A stretch of 64,000 bases of DNA, taken from positions 1 through 64,000 of the forward strand of contig CAZIRF010000008.1 of NCBI GenBank assembly GCA_964541755.1. Reading direction: 5' to 3'. This stretch comes from CAZIRF01 sp964541755. GTDB taxonomy: Bacteria > Spirochaetota > Spirochaetia > Treponematales > Breznakiellaceae. Numbering within the stretch: position 1 is the stretch's first letter; every line of letters starts with the position of its first letter. A program made the translations under genes and the position numbers. The notes under the pieces were generated by a model, which was not told the DNA's origin, searched no databases, and saw only the letters and a list, made by a program, of their open reading frames with translations. This document shows positions 51,445 through 57,942 of the stretch, piece by piece.

Positions 51445-53460
51445 TCAACCGGTCGCGCCGCTTCCCGCCGCTTCCAGGGGCCCCGTTTCCGCTTCCCGTC
51501 CCTGCGATACGGTCGCTACACCGGCGGCCGCGAGCAAAGCGCGGAACTCGGCCTCGCCTATGGTCTCCTTCTCGAGAAGGACCTCGGCAACCTCATCGAG
51601 GAGGGGGCGTTTTTCGGCCAGGAGGGACAGGACGCGTTCGTAGCGTTCGCCAATGAGGCGGGCGAGCTCCTCGTCCACGTACTGCTGGGTGGCCTCCGAG
51701 TACTCGCGGTGAAGGCTGGGCTCGCGCGAGGCAGCCCCCGGGTCGCCCGCCCGCTTGGTGAGGGCGACATTGCGGAAGCGATCACTCATGCCGTAGTCGG
51801 TAATCATGCTGCGGCAGATATCGGTGGCCTTGGTAAGGTCGTTGGCAGCCCCCGTGGACACCTCGCCAAAGACCAGCTCCTCGGCTGCCCGGCCGCCCAA
51901 AAGGACATCCACCCGTGCAGAGAGCTCGCCCTTTGTCATGAGGTAGCGGTCCTCGGTGGGCATCTGGAGGGTGTAGCCCAGGGCGCCGAAACCGCGCGGG
52001 ACAATCGAAATCTTCTGGACGGGGTCCGAACCGGGGGTGAGGCCGGCGACCAGGGCGTGACCGGTCTCGTGGAAGGCGACAATGCGCCGCTCGTGGGGCG
52101 ATATGACGCGATTTTTCTTCTCAAGCCCGGCGACACTCTTTTCGATGGCGTTCTCGAAGTCCTTCTGGACGATCTTCTTGCGCCCGGCGCGTACCGCGAG
52201 GAGGGCCGCCTCGTTGACAATGTTGGCGAGATCCGCCCCGACAAAGCCGGGGGTCCCGCGGGCCACAAGCGAGAGATCGACCTCCGCTTCGAGCTTCACG
52301 GTGGCCGCGTGAATACGCAGGATTGCCTCGCGGCCGTTGAGGTCGGGCTTGTCGACGAGGACCTGACGGTCGAAACGCCCGGGGCGCAGGAGGGCCGGAT
52401 CGAGGACATCGGGGCGATTGGTCGCCGCGAGGATGATGAGCCCGCTCGTGGCATCAAAACCGTCCATCTCGACCAGGAGCTGGTTCAGGGTCTGTTCGCG
52501 CTCGTCATTGCCCCCGACGCCGTTGAAGCGGCTCTTCCCGATGGCATCGAGCTCGTCGATGAAGATGATGCAGGGGGCCTTTGCGCGGGCCTGCTTGAAG
52601 AGGTCGCGCACGCGCGAAGCGCCCACGCCTACAAACATCTCGACGAAATCGGCCCCGCTCATGCGAAAGAAATCGACGCCCGCCTCGCCGGCGACCGCAC
52701 GGGCAAGCAGGGTCTTGCCCGTGCCGGGCGGGCCAACAAGGAGTATTCCCTTGGGGATCTTTCCGCCGATATCAGTATATTTTTTGGGCAGTTTGAGGAA
52801 GTCCACGACCTCGATGAGCTCGTCCTTTGCCTCGTCGACCCCCGCCACGTCGCCAAAGCGCACGGCAATATCGCCCTCCGCGACAATGACGGCCTTGTTC
52901 TGGCCGAAGGAGAGGACGTTCCCGCCCATATTTCCCAGCCGCTTCATCATGACGCGCCACACGACAAAGAAGAGGATGAAGGGGAAGAGCCAGATAATCA
53001 CATCGAAGAGCGAAAAGCCCGGCGCGGGGACCGCATAATACGATACGCCCTTCTCGTCGAGGAGCTTGATGAAGTCCGGATCATAGAGGGGAACCGTGCG
53101 GTAAACGACCTCTTCCTTTGTGGTCATGCGGCGTACGAGCTCGCGGGCATCGGCCTTGGGCTGCAGGAAGCCGCTGTAGTGGTCCGACTCGAGGGCCACA
53201 CGTTTTATTTCGCCGGAGGCAATGCGGGCCTTGAAATCGGAATAATCGATTACTTCCACGTTGCGGTTCGATACGAACTGGTTAAAGAAGTACATGATGA
53301 CCAAAAGCAGGACCACATATCCTGCGGAGACGCGGAACTTCCAGTTTTTGAGGGGATTGCGCTCATCGTCGCCGGGCCCCTTGAGTATGGGGCCGTTACG
53401 GCGGCCCGGCCTGCGGGTGTTTCGCGATCCGCCGGTCTTGTTCTGTTCGTTCGTTGCCAT
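51445..53460 (-). CDS. ftsH: ATP-dependent zinc metalloprotease FtsH
   Basis: Membrane-anchored AAA+ protease for protein quality control. 671 aa. Two N-terminal helices (VSAGYVVLLLVIMYFFNQFV; IIWLFPFILFFVVWRVMM) enclose a periplasmic domain; Walker A ILLVGPPGTGKTLLARAVAG, SRH ATNRPDVLDPALLRPGRFDR, zinc motif HETGH in IVAFHETGHALVAGL, third zinc ligand region in ATDICRSMITDYGM. N-terminal 27 residues are Gly/Asn/Arg-rich. Start overlaps the mscS stop by one base (TAATG). Confidence 0.98.
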   Translation of the reverse strand: MATNEQNKTGGSRNTRRPGRRNGPILKGPGDDERNPLKNWKFRVSAGYVVLLLVIMYFFNQFVSNRNVEVIDYSDFKARIASGEIKRVALESDHYSGFLQPKADARELVRRMTTKEEVVYRTVPLYDPDFIKLLDEKGVSYYAVPAPGFSLFDVIIWLFPFILFFVVWRVMMKRLGNMGGNVLSFGQNKAVIVAEGDIAVRFGDVAGVDEAKDELIEVVDFLKLPKKYTDIGGKIPKGILLVGPPGTGKTLLARAVAGEAGVDFFRMSGADFVEMFVGVGASRVRDLFKQARAKAPCIIFIDELDAIGKSRFNGVGGNDEREQTLNQLLVEMDGFDATSGLIILAATNRPDVLDPALLRPGRFDRQVLVDKPDLNGREAILRIHAATVKLEAEVDLSLVARGTPGFVGADLANIVNEAALLAVRAGRKKIVQKDFENAIEKSVAGLEKKNRVISPHERRIVAFHETGHALVAGLTPGSDPVQKISIVPRGFGALGYTLQMPTEDRYLMTKGELSARVDVLLGGRAAEELVFGEVSTGAANDLTKATDICRSMITDYGMSDRFRNVALTKRAGDPGAASREPSLHREYSEATQQYVDEELARLIGERYERVLSLLAEKRPLLDEVAEVLLEKETIGEAEFRALLAAAGVATVSQGREAETGPLEAAGSGATG

Positions 53461-54359
53461 TATTCGGACTCCTTGGGGGCCTTTTCAACAGAAGAGGTAT
53501 GGACTGACAGTCTTTCGCCCGAAGCACTCATTACCGGGACCTGATCGAAATGGACATCCATCTGGGGGAAGGGTATGACGATCCCCGCCTCGTCAAGGGT
53601 CTTCTTGACCCCTATGGCCAGGCTGTCGCGAACATCGGCAAAGCGGGATTTCTCGAACCAAACGGCCAAGAGTATCTCGATGCCCGAATCGCCAAATTTT
53701 TCCACAACAAAGAGGGGCGCAGGATCGCGCAAAACCGCCATGTTGCTCTTTACATACTCGAAGAGGATTCGTCGCACTTCTTCCAGGTCGCTGTCATAGG
53801 CGACAGACAGGCGCAGGTCGAAGCGGCGTATGGGGAAGCGGGTGACGTTTACGACATTCGACTTGATAATGGTCTCGTTGGGTATGCGAACAAATCGGTT
53901 GTCCCAGGTGCGTACCTTGACCGAGAGAAAGTCCACCGACTGCACCATACCGCTTACGTCCCCAATCTGCACAGCGTCGCCAACACCAAAGTGTTTTTCC
54001 GATATGAGGAAGAGCCCCGAGATGACGTTGGAAATGGAGGTCTGGGCGGCAAAACCGACGGCGATACCGGCAATACCGGCCGCGCCCAGTATGGCGCGCA
54101 GGTCGATACCCAGCGAGGACAGGAGAGTCATGGTGGCCACCGTCCAGGCGGTGTAGCGGAAGAGCTTGCGCACAAGCTGCAGCCGGTCGTCGCTGAGCCT
54201 CTGGCGCAGAATGCGGACCGTCACGAGCTGTACGAGCTTGAAGCCGACAATAACAAGGAGGACGATGCCCAGAGCGGACAGCAGCCCCCCGACAAAGTCG
54301 AAGGTGAAGACCTTCTTGATCCATTCCGTGGCCATCTGCATGATTTTATCGGTATTCAT
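53460..54359 (-). CDS. mscS: Small-conductance mechanosensitive channel (MscS family)
   Basis: 299 aa. Helix TM3 with the Gly/Ala packing pattern GIAGIAVGFAAQTSISNVIS, followed by GLFLISEKHFGVGD and the beta domain VQSVDFLSVKVRTWDNRFVR; this is the MscS signature. Opens under membrane tension to release solutes. Preceded by a DUF432-like gene 8 nt upstream and followed by ftsH with a one-base overlap. Confidence 0.96.
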   Translation of the reverse strand: MNTDKIMQMATEWIKKVFTFDFVGGLLSALGIVLLVIVGFKLVQLVTVRILRQRLSDDRLQLVRKLFRYTAWTVATMTLLSSLGIDLRAILGAAGIAGIAVGFAAQTSISNVISGLFLISEKHFGVGDAVQIGDVSGMVQSVDFLSVKVRTWDNRFVRIPNETIIKSNVVNVTRFPIRRFDLRLSVAYDSDLEEVRRILFEYVKSNMAVLRDPAPLFVVEKFGDSGIEILLAVWFEKSRFADVRDSLAIGVKKTLDEAGIVIPFPQMDVHFDQVPVMSASGERLSVHTSSVEKAPKESE

Positions 54360-54367
54360 GGCGTTTC

Positions 54368-55222
54368 CTACAAATTGGTAAGGCTGCGGATGAAGCCCAT
54401 GCTGCGCCGTACGAGCTGGTCGCCCTGGCCAAGGCGCGGCTTGGCGACGGCAACAGCAGCGCCGGAAAGTGATTCGGCTGCGGGGCGGGGGATCATGCGC
54501 AGGCCGCTCTCGCCGGCGATGCCGTCTGCGTGGAGTTCATCGGCGAAGAGGCGCGAGCCGGCACGCCACAGCCCGAGACTGTCTGTGTGGACGACAAGGC
54601 GGTCGAGCTCCAGGGGGACGCGCAGGCGGTTTGTGACGACGACGCGCCCGTGGATAAGGCTGTCGGCGCCAGGCAAGCTGTCGGCGCCAGGCAAGCTGTC
54701 GGCGCCATGGTCGGCCTTGGATCCGGAGAGCGCAATATGGCCATCCATATCGATACAGAGCTCGCCCTGAACCGCGTCGCCGTTCCAGGTCTGCGGCACG
54801 ACATAGGGATAAAAACTGAAGATCTCCAGGCCATCCTCCCGTACGAGCATGAAACCCGCCGGCACCTCCCAGTCGAGGGAACAGGAGGCCCCCGGAAGCA
54901 ACATGAGAGGGGCCTCCAGTCGAAACGAGACGGGGAGCGACGGGAGGGCCGCTTGAAGGGCCACCCGACCCTGCCCCGGTACCACCCGAAGGAGGGGATC
55001 GCCCTCCAGCGGCGGTTCACGTTCACCCTCGTCGCAAGCGGCGAAGGAGGTCGCCGTTTCATGTGAACGGCACGCTGCCTCGAGGCCGGCCAGATCGGCC
55101 CGTTCCACACGGGCCTCCCAGCGGGTGGCGGCGCCCGCGCTGCGACCGCATACGGCAATACCTGCGCCATCGAGATTCCAGAGATACCAGTGCCCGTCGA
55201 CGGGCGAGAAGAAGTTCCACAT
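54368..55222 (-). CDS. DUF432-like protein with GADSLP repeat, upstream of mscS
   Basis: 284 aa from ATG 55222 (MWNFFSPVDGHWYLWNLDGA); a GTG at 55285 is the alternative, giving a longer N-terminus with a hydrophobic stretch. Beta-rich soluble protein. SFRLEAPLMLLPGASCSLDW and WNGDAVQGELCIDMDG, then VVTNRLRVPLELDRLVVHTD recall DUF432 proteins, which I remember as MscS neighbours; this was not verified. An internal repeat GADSLP, nearly three copies (DNA 54661-54711, 18-bp unit), sits in a loop. Cotranscribed with mscS and ftsH, so it may modulate the channel. Confidence 0.65.
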   Translation of the reverse strand: MWNFFSPVDGHWYLWNLDGAGIAVCGRSAGAATRWEARVERADLAGLEAACRSHETATSFAACDEGEREPPLEGDPLLRVVPGQGRVALQAALPSLPVSFRLEAPLMLLPGASCSLDWEVPAGFMLVREDGLEIFSFYPYVVPQTWNGDAVQGELCIDMDGHIALSGSKADHGADSLPGADSLPGADSLIHGRVVVTNRLRVPLELDRLVVHTDSLGLWRAGSRLFADELHADGIAGESGLRMIPRPAAESLSGAAVAVAKPRLGQGDQLVRRSMGFIRSLTNL

Positions 55223-55229
55223 CAGAATA

Positions 55230-55259
55230 ACAATACTCAAAAAAATGCCCGGCGTCCAA
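55230..55259 (-). promoter_or_regulatory. Candidate promoter of the DUF432-mscS-ftsH run; leaderless if ATG 55222 is used
   Basis: Minus strand TTGGAC (55259-55254), 18-bp spacer, TATTGT (55235-55230), 7 nt to ATG 55222. Neither box is strong (3/6 and 4/6). Confidence 0.35.
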
Positions 55260-55375
55260 GAAACTGATGACAGAGCCTGTTGCACGCAGATTCAAAACCC
55301 GGCATAGTGGTCACATTCCCTGCGGGTGCCGGGAGACGGTCCCCTGTTTCTACTGCCATATTTTGGAGAGAGCCA

Positions 55376-56824
55376 ATGCACGCAGACAGCCTTATTGCCC
55401 GCATATCAAGCCCCGAAGCAAATACCATTCTCGATCGCCTCTACGGCCCCGAGGGACGCGAGAGTCAACGAGCCCGCTGGCTTGACCTTGTCCGCGGCAC
55501 CTTGGAGGCCTTCCCCGAACATGCGGAAAACCTGCGCATCTTCAGTGCTGCAGGCCGCACGGAGCTGGGGGGCAACCATACCGATCACAATCTGGGCAAG
55601 GTCCTCGCAGCCTCCATCCAGCTCGATGCCCTGGCCGTCGTCGGCCCCCGCGACGACACGACCGTGCGCCTTCGTTCACCCGGCTACCCCGATGTCGTCG
55701 TGGACATCGAAGACAGCGCCATTCGCCCGCAGGAAAAGGGCACGACCGAAGCCCTCGTACGCGGGATCGCGGCCTGTTTCAAGGAAAAAGGGATTGCCAT
55801 TCGCGGCTGGACGGCCAATGTGCACAATACCGTCCTCTCCGGTTCGGGCCTGTCCTCCTCCGCCGCCATCGAGGTTCTCGTGGGGGCCATTTTCAACGGG
55901 CTCTATAATGGAGGGCGCTTCGATGCCGTCGAGATCGCAAAAATGGGACAGCGGGCCGAAAACGAGTGGTTCGGCAAGCCCTGCGGGCTGATGGACCAGG
56001 TAGCCTGCGCCCATGGCGGCGCGGTCGCCATCGACTTCAAAGACCCCGCCAAGCCCCTCGTCGAGGGCGTCTCCTTCGACCCGGCGCAGGATGGCCTCGC
56101 CCTCTGCGTCGTCGACACCGGGGGCAATCACGCAGACCTTACCGACGACTATGCAGCCATCCCCGGCGAGATGAAGGCCGTCGCCCGCGCCCTTGGGCAG
56201 GAAAATCTGCGGGGACTCGACGAAAAAGCGCTCATCGAAGCGGCCCCCCGCCTGCGCGAGACCTGCGGCGATCGCGCCCTCCTGCGGGCCCTCCACTTTC
56301 TGGGCGAAAACACCCGCGTCGACGCCATGCTCGCCGCCCTGAAGGCCGGGGACACCACAGGCTTCCTCGAGGCGGTCAGGGAATCGGGTCGCTCGTCCTG
56401 GTGCCTCTTGCAGAACGTCTTTACCCCTGCGCGCCCCGTTGAACAGGGGGTCTCCCTCGCCCTCGCCCTCACAGAGCAGTTCCTCGCAGCTGCAAACGCC
56501 GGGGGGCACGCAGCGCCTGAGTCCGGTATCGCCGCGAATGGCCCCGCCATTCGCGCAACGGCAAACGCCGGGGGGCACGCAGTGCCTGAGTCCGGTATCG
56601 CCGCGAACGGCGCTGCCGTTCGCGCAACGGCAAACGCCGGGGGGCGCAACGCGCCCCCCGGCGTTTGCCGCGTACACGGAGGCGGCTTCGCCGGCACCAT
56701 ACAGGCCTACATCCCCCTCGACAAAACCGATGCCTATCGGGCCTTCATGGCACCGGTCTTTGGCGAAAAGGCGGTTACAGTCTTGCGCATCCGATCCTTC
56801 GGCGCCGGCGAGATACAGATTTGA
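55376..56824 (+). CDS. galK: Galactokinase with an in-frame palindromic repeat insertion
   Basis: GHMP kinase phosphorylating galactose at O1. ATG 55376 follows GGAG at 7 nt. 482 aa, whereas GalK is usually 380-400. Motif 1 AAGRTELGGNHTDHN (near residue 60), motif 2 SGSGLSSSAAIEVLVG (near residue 156) and motif 3 CRVHGGGFAGTIQAY (near residue 432) are all intact, with the conserved Asp base likely in PCGLMDQVACAHGG. The excess is mainly 59 codons inserted just before motif 3 (56492-56668), encoding two 23-residue repeats and a partial third (ANAGGH..PESGIAANG..). The reading frame is kept, so the enzyme may stay active if the loop protrudes. Confidence 0.93.
   Translation: MHADSLIARISSPEANTILDRLYGPEGRESQRARWLDLVRGTLEAFPEHAENLRIFSAAGRTELGGNHTDHNLGKVLAASIQLDALAVVGPRDDTTVRLRSPGYPDVVVDIEDSAIRPQEKGTTEALVRGIAACFKEKGIAIRGWTANVHNTVLSGSGLSSSAAIEVLVGAIFNGLYNGGRFDAVEIAKMGQRAENEWFGKPCGLMDQVACAHGGAVAIDFKDPAKPLVEGVSFDPAQDGLALCVVDTGGNHADLTDDYAAIPGEMKAVARALGQENLRGLDEKALIEAAPRLRETCGDRALLRALHFLGENTRVDAMLAALKAGDTTGFLEAVRESGRSSWCLLQNVFTPARPVEQGVSLALALTEQFLAAANAGGHAAPESGIAANGPAIRATANAGGHAVPESGIAANGAAVRATANAGGRNAPPGVCRVHGGGFAGTIQAYIPLDKTDAYRAFMAPVFGEKAVTVLRIRSFGAGEIQI
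56492..56668 (+). repeat. In-frame palindromic repeat element within galK
   Basis: 177 bp = 59 codons. Two direct repeats of 69 bp start at 56492 and 56561; a third, different unit starts at 56630. Unit 1 holds a 10-bp hairpin (CGCGAATGGC / GCCATTCGCG, 56533-56542 and 56546-56555), unit 2 the same hairpin with a compensatory pair change (CGCGAACGGC / GCCGTTCGCG). The third is a 39-bp perfect palindrome with 18-bp arms (GCAAACGCCGGGGGGCGC, 56630-56647, and its complement at 56651-56668). The element ends are inverted repeats of each other (first 16 bp against last 16 bp). Confidence 0.92.
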
Positions 56825-56886
56825 CGACGCCCCTCCGAATCCCGCCAAAATTTGCGGAGCCCCCTGTCATGCGGGGTAAAAATCGT

Positions 56887-56913
56887 TTACCATGGAAGGC
56901 AAGCTGCCGATAC
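56887..56913 (+). promoter_or_regulatory. Candidate sigma-28 (FliA) promoter before fliS
   Basis: GCCGATAC (56906-56913) matches 7 of 8 bases of the flagellar -10 consensus GCCGATAA; 15 bp upstream is TTAC (56887-56890) instead of TAAA. The position, 57 nt before fliS, and the flagellar content support it; the -35 is poor. Confidence 0.4.
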
Positions 56914-56969
56914 TGGTAGGGAAGGCGGCTTTTCCAAGATCAACAGGTCGCCAGCCGGGAGGGGTAGAC

Positions 56970-57410
56970 ATGGCATATTCCAACGCGCTGTCCGCATACA
57001 AAGAGACCCGCATTCGTACTGCGGGCCAGGGCCAGCTCATCATCATGCTCTACGACGGGGCCATCAAACAGATGGACAAGGCCGTCGAGCTCATCAAGGC
57101 AGAGGGCGCCAAGATTCGCCCCGGCGCCATCGAACAGATCAACAAGGCCCTCGTAAAGGCCCAGGAAATAATTACGGAGCTGATGGCAAGCCTCGACTTC
57201 GAGGCCGGCGGGGAGATCGCCAACAACCTCTTCGCCCTGTACAGCTGGTTCAACCGAGAACTCCTGGAAGCCAACCTCTCCCGCGACAATGAACGCATCG
57301 CCAAGGTGCGGGAATTCATGGACAGCCTGCGCGCTGCATGGCAGGAAGTGGCAGCAAAAACCCGCGCGGAACCCGGCAAAGCCGGTTCCGGTGTCAACAT
57401 AGCGGGGTAG
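56970..57410 (+). CDS. fliS: Flagellar secretion chaperone FliS
   Basis: 146 aa. ATG 56970 follows GGGAGGGG. MAYSNALSAYKETRIRTA, then GQGQLIIMLYDGAIKQMDKA and AQEIITELMASLDFEAGGEI are typical FliS, which binds flagellin C-termini. Start of a coupled plus-strand cluster with a FlgN-like gene 4 nt downstream. A tail of about 20 residues (AKTRAEPGKAGSGVNIAG) is longer than usual. Confidence 0.97.
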   Translation: MAYSNALSAYKETRIRTAGQGQLIIMLYDGAIKQMDKAVELIKAEGAKIRPGAIEQINKALVKAQEIITELMASLDFEAGGEIANNLFALYSWFNRELLEANLSRDNERIAKVREFMDSLRAAWQEVAAKTRAEPGKAGSGVNIAG

Positions 57411-57414
57411 ACTG

Positions 57415-57942
57415 ATGGCAGGCGCGGCCCAAAAGCGGAAAATAGGCGAAGAAGAGCTCAAACAGCGCGTCGCTGTCTTGAAGCGCTTCCGGGAACTCCT
57501 TTTGGATCAACGGAAGCGCTTTGGCGAGTACCTCGACGTCCTCGACCGCCAAAAAGCCGTCATCGAGACCGGCGACAGCGACGCACTCGTGCAGCACGTC
57601 GAACTCGAAGAAAAACTCGTCGCCGACATCTTTGCCATCCAGAAGGTTGTCGAGCCCCTGGAACTCATGTACCGCGACATGCAGCTGGCGAGCCCGGCGG
57701 GAGTCCATTCGCCCGCGTCGGGCCCCGACGGAGCCGATGCGGAGATTCCCTCTCTCAAAGACACCCTCGACGACCTCAAGGCAGAGGTGGTAAAAAGATC
57801 GGAACGCAACCGCGCCCTCCTTGGCGAACACATCGAACAACTGCGACAGGAAATCAAGACCCTGCGCAACAACCCCTTTGCGGTGCGAAAGTCGATCTAT
57901 TCAGGCTCGAGCGCACCCTCACTCATCGACATCAAGGGATAA
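57415..57942 (+). CDS. FlgN-like flagellar chaperone
   Basis: 175 aa, alpha-helical coiled coil: RVAVLKRFRELLLDQRKRFG, QKAVIETGDSDALVQHVELE, then SERNRALLGEHIEQLRQEIK. The helix-turn pattern and the FliS neighbour suit FlgN, the hook-filament junction chaperone. The C-terminus SIYSGSSAPSLIDIKG recalls the conserved FlgN tail (residues after 'Y......s..iD.kg'). An insert SPAGVHSPASGPDGADAE lies between helices. ATG in TAGACTGATGG, 5 nt after fliS; its stop overlaps polA ATG by one base. Confidence 0.75.
   Translation: MAGAAQKRKIGEEELKQRVAVLKRFRELLLDQRKRFGEYLDVLDRQKAVIETGDSDALVQHVELEEKLVADIFAIQKVVEPLELMYRDMQLASPAGVHSPASGPDGADAEIPSLKDTLDDLKAEVVKRSERNRALLGEHIEQLRQEIKTLRNNPFAVRKSIYSGSSAPSLIDIKG

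Noticed and set aside
56492..56668. CRISPR array
   Set aside because: The repeats are direct, adjacent and coding without spacers; they lie inside galK.
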